Shown: piece by piece, positions 8,084 to 17,233 of the stretch
How the letters are laid out: every line of letters begins with the position of its first letter
Position numbering within the stretch: the stretch's first letter is position 1
NCBI RefSeq assembly: GCF_019195455.1
Contig: NZ_JAIMBW010000001.1
Coordinates: 1,736,001 to 1,800,000 of the forward strand
Origin: Gymnodinialimonas phycosphaerae
GTDB lineage: Bacteria > Pseudomonadota > Alphaproteobacteria > Rhodobacterales > Rhodobacteraceae
DNA: 64,000 bases
Reading direction: 5' to 3'
Program-made: the position numbers and the translations under genes
Notes under the pieces: generated by a model
What the model was told of the DNA's origin: nothing
What the model saw: the letters and a program-made list of their open reading frames with translations, nothing else
Database searches by the model: none

Positions 8084-9034
8084 ATGACCTCCGCCCCCCA
8101 CAGCAAACTGGCACATACGCCGATCAGTTTTTTCACCATCCCGATGGGGATTTTCGGCCTGTCGCTTGCCTTTGGCGCGGGCGGCTTTGCGCTGCCCGCC
8201 CTGATTGCGGGCGGCCTTGGGATCGTGTTGCTTGGGGTTTTGTTCGCGACGCTGGCCCTAAAAGGCCTGCGGCATCCGGCGGCGCTGAAGGCCGAGTGGA
8301 CGCACCCGATCAAGCTGGCGTTCTTTCCCGCCACCAGCATCGCCATCCTCCTGATGGCGACGTTTCTTCTGGACCTCTCGCCCGAGTTGGCGCGCGTCGT
8401 GTGGATTATCGGTGCGGCGGCGCAAGGCGTGCTGACGCTGATCGTGATTTCCGCCTGGATCAGCCACCGGGCATTCGGGCCGGGGCAGCTGTCGCCCGCG
8501 TGGTTCATCCCCGCCGTCGGCAACCTCATGGCCCCCCTGGGCGGTCAGGCGTTGGGCTACATCGAGCTAAGCTGGTACTTCTACGCCGTGGGGATGCTGT
8601 TCTGGATCATTCTGCTGACGCTGGTCTTCAACCGTTTGATTTTCCACGATCCCTTGCCCGGAAAACTGCAACCAACCATCGTTATCCTGATCGCCCCCCC
8701 GGCGCTCGGATTCCTGGGGTGGGTTGGTTTTCACGGCGGCACGGTGGATGCGGTAGCGCATCTGATGATCAACCTCGGCTACTTCTTCACCGTGCTTGTG
8801 GCGCTGCAATTGCCCGCGCTGTTGCGGCTGCCCTTCGCCCTGTCTTTCTGGGCGCTGTCGTTTCCGCTGGCCGCCATTGCGGTCGTCAGCTTCCGCTACG
8901 CCGCACTGGCCGGGTCAACGCTGCACCTCATGTTCGGCTACGCGCTTCTGGCCGCCCTGTCGGTCGTGATTGTCGTGCTGGCGGTGCAGACCACGCGCGC
9001 GGCCCTGTCGGGGGCCTTGTTCCAGCCGGATTAA
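8084..9034 (+). CDS. TDT family transporter (TehA / C4-dicarboxylate-like, SLAC1 fold)
   Basis: 316 residues with about ten hydrophobic helices. The opening SFFTIPMGIFGLSLAF is typical of the tellurite-resistance/dicarboxylate transporter family (TehA, Mae1, SLAC1), which are anion channels or carriers. The N-terminus is short, as in bacterial TehA. Position directly after a carboxymuconolactone-decarboxylase-like gene suggests export or import of an organic acid. Its TAA stop overlaps the stop of the convergent SRAP gene in a shared TTAA. Confidence 0.85.
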   Translation: MTSAPHSKLAHTPISFFTIPMGIFGLSLAFGAGGFALPALIAGGLGIVLLGVLFATLALKGLRHPAALKAEWTHPIKLAFFPATSIAILLMATFLLDLSPELARVVWIIGAAAQGVLTLIVISAWISHRAFGPGQLSPAWFIPAVGNLMAPLGGQALGYIELSWYFYAVGMLFWIILLTLVFNRLIFHDPLPGKLQPTIVILIAPPALGFLGWVGFHGGTVDAVAHLMINLGYFFTVLVALQLPALLRLPFALSFWALSFPLAAIAVVSFRYAALAGSTLHLMFGYALLAALSVVIVVLAVQTTRAALSGALFQPD

Positions 9035-9729
9035 GCCGCCAACGGCGCGATCAGATCCGGGCCCTTGGCGCGGTTGGAATTCACCGTCCGATCCACCCGC
9101 CAACGCTGGTAGGTTCCCTCGGGAGCCGCCCGCATCAGCGGCGCGGCCTTGGCGTCGGTTTCGCCCAACCAGGTCGCCCAATCCTCGGGCGCAAGCACAA
9201 CGGGTTCGCGGTGGTGGGTCTCGGACATCCAGTCCGAAGCGCCCGTGGTGACGATGGCGCAGGTGGTCAGGGGGCCCTCTTCCTCGCCCTTGTCCCAGGC
9301 CTGCCAGATGCCGGCGAAGACCAGCGGCGCCCCATCGGTGCGAGAGAAATACCACGGCAGCCGCGCGTCATCCTCGCCCTTGGTCCATTCATAGAACCCC
9401 GTGGCGGGAATCAGGCAGCGGCGGTCGCGCACGGCGGCGCGAAAGGCGGGCTTTTCGGCAATGGTTTCGGCCCGTGCGTTGATCAGCAAAGGGCCGCCGC
9501 CCGGCTTCTTGTACCAATGGGGGATGAAGCCCCAGCGCATCGGGCGGAACGCGCGTTGGGTGGAAGTCGGCCTCAGGCCCCGTCCCGTGTCCGAGGCCGT
9601 CACCACGCCCACCATATTTGTGGGGCAGATGTTGTAGTTCGGCGGCTGGGGGAGGTCGTTGGATGGCGCAGCCTGAAACAGCTGCGCCATGGCGTCATTG
9701 GGATGGGTCATCGTCATGCGGCCACACAT
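9031..9729 (-). CDS. SOS response-associated peptidase (SRAP/YedK/HMCES family)
   Basis: 232 residues. Cys2 (MCGRM) is the catalytic residue that cross-links to abasic sites in single-stranded DNA once Met1 is removed. Other family signatures are NARAET, RCLIPATGFYEW (catalytic Glu) and the THHREPV histidine. The protein shields abasic sites during replication. It stands alone; no LexA box was recognised upstream. It overlaps the end of the transporter gene by 4 bp. Confidence 0.95.
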   Translation of the reverse strand: MCGRMTMTHPNDAMAQLFQAAPSNDLPQPPNYNICPTNMVGVVTASDTGRGLRPTSTQRAFRPMRWGFIPHWYKKPGGGPLLINARAETIAEKPAFRAAVRDRRCLIPATGFYEWTKGEDDARLPWYFSRTDGAPLVFAGIWQAWDKGEEEGPLTTCAIVTTGASDWMSETHHREPVVLAPEDWATWLGETDAKAAPLMRAAPEGTYQRWRVDRTVNSNRAKGPDLIAPLAA

Positions 9730-9750
9730 GGCCGCATTAGACCCCGTTAA

Positions 9751-9918
9751 TCACTTCCCGTAAACGGTGCGGTACGCGATTTCGTGGGCATCGCCCGGAA
9801 AGATCCCAAGGTCTTCGACGGCAAGGCGCGTCGGCATTGCCGAGATTTCGGCAACGGTGCGGTTGTAGGCGGCGCGCTTTTGAGCGGCAACGCGAAGGTT
9901 CGTGAAGTTCGAGGCCAT
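9751..9918 (-). CDS. DUF1127-type small protein
   Basis: 55 residues: a basic N-terminal helix (RVAAQKRAAYNRTVAEISAM), then RLAVEDLGIFPGDAHEI, matching the YjiS/DUF1127 pattern in which LADIGI follows an Arg-rich helix. The start ATG at 9918 has AGGAG 7 bp upstream. In alphaproteobacteria, DUF1127 proteins have been linked to small-RNA-controlled stress and carbon metabolism. It lies downstream of the 5'-nucleotidase terminator and so is an independent transcript. Confidence 0.75.
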   Translation of the reverse strand: MASNFTNLRVAAQKRAAYNRTVAEISAMPTRLAVEDLGIFPGDAHEIAYRTVYGK

Positions 9919-10044
9919 GGTGCAACTCCTGTTTCGTGCGGTGGCTTTGTTTGTCTTGACCCCAATATGTTAGCGCCAACAGTTTTCACCAGCCCCGGTT
10001 TGCGAAGACCCGCCTTGCATGTTTTGCATGGCGACGCGGCGTCA

Positions 10045-10078
10045 CGAAAAAACCGGCGCTGGTTGCCCAACGCCGGTT
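10045..10078 (-). terminator. Rho-independent terminator of the 5'-nucleotidase gene
   Basis: On the minus strand, a 12-bp stem (AACCGGCGTTGG pairing with CCAGCGCCGGTT, one G-U) closes on a GCAA tetraloop and is followed by a run of T. It lies about 30 bp past the nucleotidase stop codon. Confidence 0.9.
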
Positions 10079-10109
10079 CAATTTGCCTATAATCCAGGCT
10101 GTTGCAGGA

Positions 10110-11708
10110 TCACTCCGCCTGGGTGATGCGCCCGTCGGTGTAGGGCGTGTAGGGGCTGTTTTCCCCCAGATACGTCGCCACGACCTCTTCCAGACCCGGT
10201 CCGAAATCATAGGCGTTTTCCGCCGTGGTGAAGCTGGAATAGCCGTCGCCACCGCCGCGCATGTAGTTGTTGGAAACAACACCATAGACCGCTTCCAGAT
10301 CGATCGGCGCATCGCCGATCATCACGTTGGAAATCCGGCTGCCCGGCTCCTGGCTGAGGTCGAAGGTGTAGGACATGCCCGAAACCTGCGGGAAACGACC
10401 CGCGCCATCGGCCACCTGGCTGACGCCGTTCTCCAGCGCCTCCACGATGCCCGCACCGGTCAGCTGGAAGGTGGCCAGCGTGTTCTGGAACGGCAGCACG
10501 GTGAAGACCTCACCCATGGTGACTTCGCCGCTGTCGATGGTGGCCCGCAGGCCGCCGCCGTTCTGGATCGCCACATCGATGCCCTGCTCGCGCACCCGCT
10601 CCAGCATGGCGTCCGCGACAAGGTTGCCCATGGCGCATTCCATTGCCCGGCACACCTCGCGCGAGCCTTCGATGACATCCGTGCTTTCGCCGATCACCTC
10701 GGCCATTGCCTCCTCGATGGGACCCGAAAGTTCGCTCACACGGGCCGCGATATCGGCATCCGGCGTGACAGAGGCGTCCAGCACCATCGTATCGCCCGAG
10801 GCGTAGACCACGTTACCGTCGTCATCAAAGGTCACCTCTAGATGGCCCAGGTACTTGGAATAGGCATAGGCCTGCACGATTGGAACAAACGCCCCGTCGG
10901 GGTTGGTGATCATCGTCGGATAGGCGCCCGCGCGGTCCGGGTCGGAGGACGACAGATAGGTGTGCGAATGCCCGCCCACGATCACGTCGATGCCGGTGAC
11001 GGCCTCGGCGATACGAATGTCCTGGGGCAGGCCCACGTGGGTCAGGGCGATGATGATGTTCACGCCAGCTTCCGTCAGCGCATCAACATCCGCTTGCAGC
11101 GCGTCGATCTCATTCTGGAAGATGATGCTGGGGCCGGGAGAGGAGGTTTCCGCCGTATCCGTGGCCAGCGCCGAGATGATGCCGACCTGAATGCCGTTCA
11201 CATCAAGGATCACGTGATCGGGCACCATCTCGTCGGACAGGACGTTGGATTGCGACAGGTCGAGGTTGCCAGAGATCACCGGGAAGCTGACCATTTCCAC
11301 GAAGCGGGCCAGGTTCTCGGGGCCGTCGTCGAATTCGTGGTTGCCCACGGCCATGACGTCGAAGCCGATCGCCTCCATGAACTCGGCCTCGACCTCGCCC
11401 TTGTAGGTTGTGTACATCAGCGAGCCTTGGAATTGGTCGCCCGCATCGAGGACCAGCACATTCTCACCGGCGGCTTCCAGCTCACCGCGCAGGGTGTTGA
11501 TGGCCGTCGCCACACGGGCCACGCCGCCAAAGCATTCACCCGCGGCGTCATCCTCGGCGCCACAGGTCGAATCGAACCGGTTGATCGGCTGGATGCGGCT
11601 GTGCAGATCGTTGATGTGCAGAAGGTGCAGCGTGGTGTCGGCACCAACGGGTGCAGCAACAGCAAGCCCCGCCACCATGGCGGTCGAGCCCAGAATACGA
11701 GCAAGCAT
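10110..11708 (-). CDS. Secreted bifunctional 5'-nucleotidase / UDP-sugar hydrolase family protein
   Basis: 532 residues with a Sec signal peptide (MLARILGSTAMVAGLAVAAP, cleavage near residue 23), hence periplasmic. The N-terminal calcineurin-like phosphoesterase domain has all metal motifs: INDLHSR, DAGDQFQGS, GNHEFDDG, THVG and GGHSH. The C-terminal 5'-nucleotidase domain carries the substrate-binding NGGGLRATIDSG and the NNYMRGGGDGY aromatic loop. The ATG at 11708 is chosen because GGGGAG precedes it and it starts the signal peptide. Likely role: phosphate and nucleoside scavenging, which would feed the nucleoside salvage operon at 32-37 kb (inference). Confidence 0.93.
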   Translation of the reverse strand: MLARILGSTAMVAGLAVAAPVGADTTLHLLHINDLHSRIQPINRFDSTCGAEDDAAGECFGGVARVATAINTLRGELEAAGENVLVLDAGDQFQGSLMYTTYKGEVEAEFMEAIGFDVMAVGNHEFDDGPENLARFVEMVSFPVISGNLDLSQSNVLSDEMVPDHVILDVNGIQVGIISALATDTAETSSPGPSIIFQNEIDALQADVDALTEAGVNIIIALTHVGLPQDIRIAEAVTGIDVIVGGHSHTYLSSSDPDRAGAYPTMITNPDGAFVPIVQAYAYSKYLGHLEVTFDDDGNVVYASGDTMVLDASVTPDADIAARVSELSGPIEEAMAEVIGESTDVIEGSREVCRAMECAMGNLVADAMLERVREQGIDVAIQNGGGLRATIDSGEVTMGEVFTVLPFQNTLATFQLTGAGIVEALENGVSQVADGAGRFPQVSGMSYTFDLSQEPGSRISNVMIGDAPIDLEAVYGVVSNNYMRGGGDGYSSFTTAENAYDFGPGLEEVVATYLGENSPYTPYTDGRITQAE

Positions 11709-11833
11709 AGGTAGTCTCCCCAAGGTTATTGTAGAACTGATGCCAGCTTGGCGTCGGCCCGCGTCCAAGTAAAGCGGCTTGATGACGGCAGGGTGACACT
11801 TGACGTTACGGCGCGCGCGGGGGAAACGATCTC

Positions 11834-12169
11834 ATGCGGATTTACAAGATATTGCTTGCGGAGGAATGGGCCGCACTTGAAGCCACCGGAGAGACCCCCG
11901 GCGCGCCCATCGACGTGGCCGACGGCTACGTGCATTTTTCCACGGCAGAGCAAGCGGCAGAGACGGCGGCGAAGTATTTCGCCGATATCGACGGGCTGGT
12001 CCTTGCCGCGCTGGAAGCCGACGATCTGGGCCCCGCCCTGAAGTGGGAACCCTCGCGCGGCGGTGCCTTGTTCCCCCACCTCTACGGCCCCCTGCGCCGC
12101 GCCGATGTGATCTGGCACGCGCCCCTGCCGGTGGTGGACGGGGCGCATGTCTTCCCCGCGGACCTCTGA
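11834..12169 (+). CDS. DUF952 domain-containing protein
   Basis: 111 residues. The family pattern is clear: YKILLAEEW, then [18 protein letters not shown] and [18 protein letters not shown]. Members are small cytosolic proteins of unknown biochemical function, related in fold to phosphotransferase-like or ADP-ribosyl-binding domains. It is one base upstream of pyrD and surely cotranscribed with it. Divergent from the 5'-nucleotidase gene across about 125 bp. Confidence 0.9.
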   Translation: MRIYKILLAEEWAALEATGETPGAPIDVADGYVHFSTAEQAAETAAKYFADIDGLVLAALEADDLGPALKWEPSRGGALFPHLYGPLRRADVIWHAPLPVVDGAHVFPADL

Positions 12170-12170
12170 G

Positions 12171-13229
12171 ATGCTGGAGAAACTTGGCCTTCCCCTGCTG
12201 CGGCGGCTCGACCCCGAGCGTGCCCATGGCCTTGCGCTAATGGCCTTGAAGGCGGGTGTCGGGCCGTCCGACGGCCCCTTCACGTCCGCGCGCGTCGCGA
12301 CCCGGATTGCGGGCATGGATCTGCCCAACCCTATCGGCCTCGCCGCCGGTTTCGACAAGAACGCAGAGGTCGCAGGCCCGCTGCAACGCGCCGGTTTCGG
12401 CTTCATCGAAGTGGGCGCCGCCACCCCGCGCCCGCAGCCCGGCAACGCCAAACCCCGCCTCTTCCGCCTGACCGAGGATCAGGCCGCCATCAACCGCTTC
12501 GGCTTCAACAATGACGGCGCGGATGCCATCGCCGCGCGGCTGAACGGGCTTCAGCGCGACATTCCCATTGGCCTCAACCTCGGCGCGAACAAGGACAGTG
12601 CGGACCGCGTGGCGGATTTCGCCCATGTCTTCCGCACCTGCGCGCCCCACATCGATTTCGCCACGATCAATGTCTCCTCCCCCAACACCGAGAAGTTGCG
12701 CGACCTGCAAGGCAAAGCGGCGCTTCGCCAAATAATCGCGCAGGTCGATGCCGCCCGGACGGACACCCCCGCCGGGTCAACCGTCGCCCTGTTCCTCAAG
12801 ATCGCCCCGGACCTCAGCGAGGCCGAGTTGGCCGACATCGCCGAAGTTGCGCTGGACAGCCCCCTCCAGGGGATCATCGCCACCAACACCACGCTGGACC
12901 GCAACGGCCTGCACAGCCGCCACGCGGGCGAGGCGGGCGGCCTCTCAGGCCAGCCTCTGTTCGAGAAATCGACCCGCGCGCTGGCCCGCCTTTATCGCCT
13001 CACCGACGGCACGCTGCCCCTGATCGGCGTGGGCGGTGTGGCCTCGGCCGAGCAAGCCTATGCCAAGATCCGCGCGGGCGCTTGCGCCGTGCAGCTCTAC
13101 ACCGGGCTTGTCTACGGCGGGCTTTCGATGGTCACGAAGATCGCCAAGGGCGTCGACGCGCGCCTTCAACGCGACGGCTTTGCCAATGTCGCCGCCGCCA
13201 CCGGCACCGGAGCAGACGAATGGACCTGA
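12171..13229 (+). CDS. pyrD: Dihydroorotate dehydrogenase (quinone), class 2
   Basis: 352 residues. It catalyses the fourth step of pyrimidine synthesis, oxidising dihydroorotate with FMN and passing electrons to ubiquinone at the membrane. Family features: an amphipathic N-terminal helix ([17 protein letters not shown]), [22 protein letters not shown] with the class 2 catalytic Ser, and a C-terminal FMN-phosphate loop ([14 protein letters not shown]). The start ATG directly follows the DUF952 stop. The 3' end overlaps the ArsC-family gene by 10 bp. Confidence 0.95.
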   Translation: MLEKLGLPLLRRLDPERAHGLALMALKAGVGPSDGPFTSARVATRIAGMDLPNPIGLAAGFDKNAEVAGPLQRAGFGFIEVGAATPRPQPGNAKPRLFRLTEDQAAINRFGFNNDGADAIAARLNGLQRDIPIGLNLGANKDSADRVADFAHVFRTCAPHIDFATINVSSPNTEKLRDLQGKAALRQIIAQVDAARTDTPAGSTVALFLKIAPDLSEAELADIAEVALDSPLQGIIATNTTLDRNGLHSRHAGEAGGLSGQPLFEKSTRALARLYRLTDGTLPLIGVGGVASAEQAYAKIRAGACAVQLYTGLVYGGLSMVTKIAKGVDARLQRDGFANVAAATGTGADEWT

Positions 13230-13561
13230 CCCTTTGGCACAACCCGCGCTGCTCCAAATCCCGCGCCGCCCTGGCGCTTCTGGAAGACGCGGGCCACGCA
13301 CCCGGCGTGCGCCTTTACCTGCAAAACCCGCCCACCGAGGCAGAAATCGAAGATCTCCTGGCCAAAATGGACGTCGCGCCGCGCGCGCTGATGCGTCGGG
13401 GCGAAAAGCTCTACAAGGACCTCGGGTTGGCAGATGCCGATGATGCCGCGCTCATCGTCGCCATGGCCACCCACCCGATCCTGATAGAACGCCCGATCCT
13501 CATCACCCCCAAGGCCGCCGCCATCGGCCGCCCGCCAGAGGCGCTCCTGCCCCTGCTCTAG
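13220..13561 (+). CDS. arsC: ArsC-family arsenate reductase (glutaredoxin-type)
   Basis: 113 residues with the thioredoxin-like ArsC/Spx/YffB fold. The catalytic Cys lies in HNPRCSKSR near the N-terminus, and [12 protein letters not shown] and [16 protein letters not shown] match the ArsC pattern including a C-terminal basic residue. The ATG overlaps pyrD by 10 bp. No other ars gene is nearby, and family members without an ars operon may reduce other substrates, so the arsenate role is uncertain. Confidence 0.85.
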   Translation: MDLTLWHNPRCSKSRAALALLEDAGHAPGVRLYLQNPPTEAEIEDLLAKMDVAPRALMRRGEKLYKDLGLADADDAALIVAMATHPILIERPILITPKAAAIGRPPEALLPLL

Positions 13562-13638
13562 GCGCGCCGCGCACCGCAGCGCCCGCAAACCGGGCACCGG
13601 CTCCTTCATTCATCTTGCCAAATACAACTCAAGATCCC

Positions 13639-14973
13639 TCACCCCGCCGCCCGCTCCAATGCCGGGTAGCGGGCACCCAGGGTCACCCCCCGCGCCGCGA
13701 AAGAAATCAACAGCGCCGCCCAGACCCCGTGATTGCCGAACGCCGGGATCAGGACCGCCGCGGCCCCCACGTAGATGCAGGCGCTCAGGATCATCATGTT
13801 GCGCATGTCCCGGCCCCGCGCCGCGCCGATGAAGATGCCGTCCAGCATCCAGGCGGCGCAGCCCACCAGCGGCGCGATCGCCATCCACGGCAGGAACACC
13901 CGCGCCATGGCCTGCACCTCGGTGTCCTTGGCCAGAAGGTCGATCAACCATGGCCCGCCAAACCAGAACGCCGCCCCCATGGCGAAGCAGATCCCCAAGC
14001 CCCAGACCGACGTCAGCACGGCCGAGCGGCGCACGCGTGCCGGGTCCTGCCGCCCATAGGCGCGCGCGATCAGCGTCTCGGCCGCGAAGGCGAAACCGTC
14101 CATGGCATAGGCCGTGAGGTATAGGAACTGGATCAACACCTCGTTGGCGGCCAGCGTCACATCGCCGAACTGCGCGCCCAGAAACGTGAACGATGTGAAC
14201 ATCGCCACCAACAGCGCCGAGCGGATCAGGATATCCACGTTGAGAAGCGCCATTTTCACCAGCCGCGCCCGCTCGAACACCCTTGGCCAATCGCGCCACG
14301 CGGGCCGGGCGAAGGCGCTTTGGCAAAACCACAGGCCCACGCCTGCGCCAACGACCTCGGCAATGGCCGAGGACAAGGCCACGCCCTCCACGCCCCACCC
14401 AAAGCCCAGCACGAACAGGAAGTTCAGCGCGATGTTGAGGCTGTTCATGATCAACTGGATCGCAAAAACCGCCCCCGTGCGCTCTTGCGCGACCAACCAC
14501 CCCGTCAGTGCAAAAACCGAGATCGCGAAGGGCGCGGTCCAGATGCGGATGAAAAGGTATTGCCGCGCCAGCGCCTCGACCTCGGGCGTCGTCGGCTCCC
14601 ACGAAAATGCGGCCCAGATCATCACCGGATAAAGCGCGATCAGCAAAAGCCCTCCCACCCCCGCAATCATCAACGCGCGCGTCAGGATGGCCGAGACCTC
14701 GGCCGTGTCGCCTGCCCCTTCCGCCTGCCCCACAAGGCCCACGGTGCCCATGCGCAGGAAGCCGAAGATCCAGAAGACGCTCGACAAGATGATCGCGCCG
14801 ATGCCCACGGCGCCAATCGGGGCCGCCTCGCCCATCTGCCCCACCACGCCCACGTCGACGATGCCCAGCAGGGGCACCGTGGCGTTAGAGATCACGATCG
14901 GCAGCGCGATCTTCAGCACCCGTTTGTGGGTCAAGGGTTTGGGCGGCGTGGTGACCTCGGGGGACGTTTCCAT
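13639..14973 (-). CDS. MATE family efflux transporter (DinF-like)
   Basis: 444 residues with about twelve membrane helices in two six-helix halves. The start ALPIVISNATVPLLGIVDVGVVG is characteristic of the DinF branch of the MATE family, which are H+- or Na+-coupled drug and metabolite exporters. It is the last gene of a three-gene minus-strand run after two thioesterases, with a gap of 7 bp. The substrate is unknown. Confidence 0.92.
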   Translation of the reverse strand: METSPEVTTPPKPLTHKRVLKIALPIVISNATVPLLGIVDVGVVGQMGEAAPIGAVGIGAIILSSVFWIFGFLRMGTVGLVGQAEGAGDTAEVSAILTRALMIAGVGGLLLIALYPVMIWAAFSWEPTTPEVEALARQYLFIRIWTAPFAISVFALTGWLVAQERTGAVFAIQLIMNSLNIALNFLFVLGFGWGVEGVALSSAIAEVVGAGVGLWFCQSAFARPAWRDWPRVFERARLVKMALLNVDILIRSALLVAMFTSFTFLGAQFGDVTLAANEVLIQFLYLTAYAMDGFAFAAETLIARAYGRQDPARVRRSAVLTSVWGLGICFAMGAAFWFGGPWLIDLLAKDTEVQAMARVFLPWMAIAPLVGCAAWMLDGIFIGAARGRDMRNMMILSACIYVGAAAVLIPAFGNHGVWAALLISFAARGVTLGARYPALERAAG

Positions 14974-14980
14974 TGGCGCG

Positions 14981-15502
14981 CTACGGGGCGTCAGGTGTCA
15001 GCGGCGCGGGCATCAGGAAATGTCCGGTCGCCTGCGCAAACAGCTTTTCGCGGTTATCCTGCCAGGCCTCCACATGGACACTGGCATAGCGGCGGCCCGA
15101 GCGGTTGACCCGCGCCCGCGCATAGGCGTCGCGCGGCAGGCCCGTGCGCAGGTAATCCACGGTGAAATCAATCGTCTTGGGCATCCGGGGCAGCGACTGG
15201 GGCGTCAGCGCATCGGCATCAAGCCGCCCGGTCTCGATCTGATCCCAAAGGATGTTGAACCCCAACTCCATGATCGCCGCGACCTCAAGGAACGAGGCCG
15301 TCGCCCCACCATGGATCGCGGGCAGAAGCGGGTTGCCGATCAGCTTGTCGTGGTAGTTCAGCACCGCCGTCAACTCGTCGCCGCGGCGGTCAAAGGTAAT
15401 TCCCATGGTCGCGATATAGGGCACGCCGGCGATCAGCAGCGACAAGGCGCGGTCGCGGCGGCCCTTGATGACATCGACAGGTTCGGGACGGGGACGGGCC
15501 AT
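14981..15502 (-). CDS. PaaI family hotdog thioesterase
   Basis: 173 residues with a single hotdog fold. The active-site-bearing segment PAIHGGATASFLEVAAIMEL matches the HGG(A/V) motif of PaaI-like acyl-CoA thioesterases. It begins 3 bp after the stop of a second thioesterase gene, so the two are cotranscribed and may work as a pair or heteromer. The acyl-CoA substrate is unknown; relation to the fatty-acid genes further right is possible. Confidence 0.88.
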   Translation of the reverse strand: MARPRPEPVDVIKGRRDRALSLLIAGVPYIATMGITFDRRGDELTAVLNYHDKLIGNPLLPAIHGGATASFLEVAAIMELGFNILWDQIETGRLDADALTPQSLPRMPKTIDFTVDYLRTGLPRDAYARARVNRSGRRYASVHVEAWQDNREKLFAQATGHFLMPAPLTPDAP

Positions 15503-15505
15503 GGC

Positions 15506-15943
15506 TCAGCCCCCCGCCACGGTGAACGCACCGGTCGCCGCTGCCACGGGGCGGGTCTGGTCCTCGTCGAAGGCTTCTGCGCGCACGAAGGCCACGGACC
15601 GCGTGACGTTGTAGCAATGCGCGCGCGCCGTGATCCTCTCACCGGGCGTGGCAGGGCGCATGTAATCGATGCGCAGGTCCAGCGTTGCGGTGGCCGCTGT
15701 GACCTGCGGGTGGCTCATTACCGCCGCTCCGCCGCAGGTGTCCATCAGCGCCGAGACCGCGCCGCCGTGGATCACGCCCGTGGCGGGATCGCCGACCAAA
15801 TCCTTGGAATAGGGCATGGAAATCACCGCGCGCCCATCCGCCATCTCTTCCATTTCCATCTGCAAGGCCTTGGAAAACGGCAGGGCTTCGATGAACCGCC
15901 GCACCGGGTGGGACTTGTCGTTCTGAAGTGTCTTGTCCGCCAT
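15506..15943 (-). CDS. PaaI family hotdog thioesterase (second copy)
   Basis: 145 residues with the hotdog motif GVIHGGAVSALMDTCGGAAVM, containing the conserved HGG and the Asp of the general base. It is related to the adjacent gene product but shorter. First gene of the thioesterase-thioesterase-MATE run. Its promoter shares the 130-bp intergenic region with the first merR gene, which transcribes away. Confidence 0.9.
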   Translation of the reverse strand: MADKTLQNDKSHPVRRFIEALPFSKALQMEMEEMADGRAVISMPYSKDLVGDPATGVIHGGAVSALMDTCGGAAVMSHPQVTAATATLDLRIDYMRPATPGERITARAHCYNVTRSVAFVRAEAFDEDQTRPVAAATGAFTVAGG

Positions 15944-16073
15944 GGGTCCCTCTTCCGCGTTACCCTTCTAGGTGTCACGCCGAGGCGCGGCAGGCGCAAG
16001 GGGTTTTACTTAACATCCCCGCCAACTCGCGGCATACTCGGATAACGTTACGTATTTCTTGGGACGTAAAGAT

Positions 16074-16439
16074 ATGTCTGAGGACCGCCTCGACTTCAAA
16101 CAGATGTGCGCGCGTTTCGACGTGACGCCCCGCACCTTGCGCCACTACGAATATATCGAGCTTCTGTCGCCCGAACGAGAGGGCCGTGCCCGCTTCTACG
16201 GCCCGCGCGAATTGGCCCGCATGACCCTGATCCTGCGCGGGCGGCGCTTCGGGTTCTCGCTCGAAGAGATCCGCCAATGGCTGGAGATTTATGATCGTGG
16301 CGAGGGCTGGGAAGGCCAGCGTGACATCTGGATCGCCAAGGCCGATGCGCAACTGGAAGAACTGCGCGCGCGCCGCAAGGAACTTGATGAGATCATCGAA
16401 GAACTTCGGGACCTGCGCGACGCCAGCGCGGCTTCATAG
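16074..16439 (+). CDS. MerR family transcriptional regulator (copy 1)
   Basis: 121 residues. The winged HTH is DFKQMCARFDVTPRTLRHYE, followed by ELLSPEREGRARFYG and the FGFSLEEIRQWL segment; the dimerising coiled coil is at the C-terminus. It closely resembles the MerR protein at 17234, so the two are paralogues. No C-terminal metal-binding cysteines are present; the relationship is with LiuR-type regulators of acyl-CoA catabolism. The ATG at 16074 is preferred over an upstream TTG because GGGA lies 10 bp before it. A GTTACGTA sequence at about 16047 may be its operator. Confidence 0.9.
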   Translation: MSEDRLDFKQMCARFDVTPRTLRHYEYIELLSPEREGRARFYGPRELARMTLILRGRRFGFSLEEIRQWLEIYDRGEGWEGQRDIWIAKADAQLEELRARRKELDEIIEELRDLRDASAAS

Positions 16440-16851
16440 CCCCCCTCAGCGGGACCCAGAGCGCCCGGCCACCAACCAGTGCAGCCGGTATACTTTTGAA
16501 CACCAGCGCCTCGGTGAAGCTGGCCCAAAGGTCTGCCCCCCGCTCCTTGCGCAGCACCATGTCCGCATCAACGTAGACCCCGCCGTGGCGTTGCAGCACC
16601 GCGAGGCGGAAAACGTCACTTTTCATCGAGGCATGGGGCGCGATGTCATAGGCTTCGGCCACGACGTTGGGGAACCCATCGGCCAGAAGCGCGCGTGCTT
16701 CGGTGTCATTCCAGACCCGATGGCTCACCCCCGCCGCCGCCGCGACCTTGCCGCAATGGCGCAATAGCTTCTGGACCTGGTGTGGGGGATCGTTGTCCCA
16801 ATACTGATGCAGGATGCGCGGCGGCCGCGCGCGCTGCTGCGCGCCGATCAC
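16393..16851 (-). CDS. Glycosyltransferase, sugar-binding DXD type (shortened)
   Basis: 152 residues from a GTG at 16851, the first usable start after an in-frame TAG at 16909. It has the OCH1/GT32-like pattern: PPRILHQYWDNDPP, then SDVFRLAVLQRHGGVYVDAD with the DXD nucleotide-sugar motif. Relatives are usually well over 200 residues, so the C-terminal part is missing. Its 3' end overlaps the convergent merR gene by 47 bp. It could be a functional short form or a remnant cut back when merR was placed there. Confidence 0.65.
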   Translation of the reverse strand: MIGAQQRARPPRILHQYWDNDPPHQVQKLLRHCGKVAAAAGVSHRVWNDTEARALLADGFPNVVAEAYDIAPHASMKSDVFRLAVLQRHGGVYVDADMVLRKERGADLWASFTEALVFKSIPAALVGGRALWVPLRGAMKPRWRRAGPEVLR

Positions 16852-17233
16852 CGATACGGCCTGAGCCAGGTTAAGCGCCTTGCTTGCCTCATTGGGTGCC
16901 TCGGCTTGCTAGGGCGCACGTGACCCCTCGGGCCCCGTTGGCGCGTCAGCCCCTGTTGGCTTCACTTGCACCTCATGTCGCCCCACGTCGCCTCAAATCT
17001 GGACCTTCAAAACGCTACACCGCCCGGGAATCAACGGCAAGGCAGCCCCTTTCAGCGCCCAAACCGCTTTGCAAAAGTTTCGCATGACCATGCGTCAACT
17101 TGGTTAACCTTTCGTCAACGCCAAAGTGACGCAACGTCCATGTTACGTAAACCTGATCGCGACTTGTACGGTAGCCCAACGACTCGCACATGGACCTCAA
17201 TGTTGAATGTTTGATCATAGTGAGACTCAAGCC
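16852..17233. other. Intergenic region with palindromes upstream of merR copy 2
   Basis: No convincing gene. It holds a 6-2-6 palindrome (CGCATG, AC, CATGCG at 17081-17094), the palindrome GGTTAACC (17102-17109), a repeated CGTCAAC, and the LiuR-like GTTACGTAAAC at 17142-17152. This density of symmetric elements suggests the control region for the merR and acyl-CoA dehydrogenase transcript. Confidence 0.5.
17142..17152. promoter_or_regulatory. Putative MerR (LiuR-like) operator
   Basis: GTTACGTAAAC, one base short of the perfect dyad GTTTACGTAAAC known for LiuR-type MerR regulators of branched-chain and fatty acyl-CoA catabolism. A related GTTACGTATTT occurs before the first merR gene (16047-16057). 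Assignment is by resemblance only. Confidence 0.35.

Noticed and set aside
9737..10070. Two overlapping minus-strand frames of 80 and 107 codons past the SRAP gene.
   Set aside because: The third frame here encodes a DUF1127-type protein with a proper ribosome site; the others lack one and have unlikely composition.
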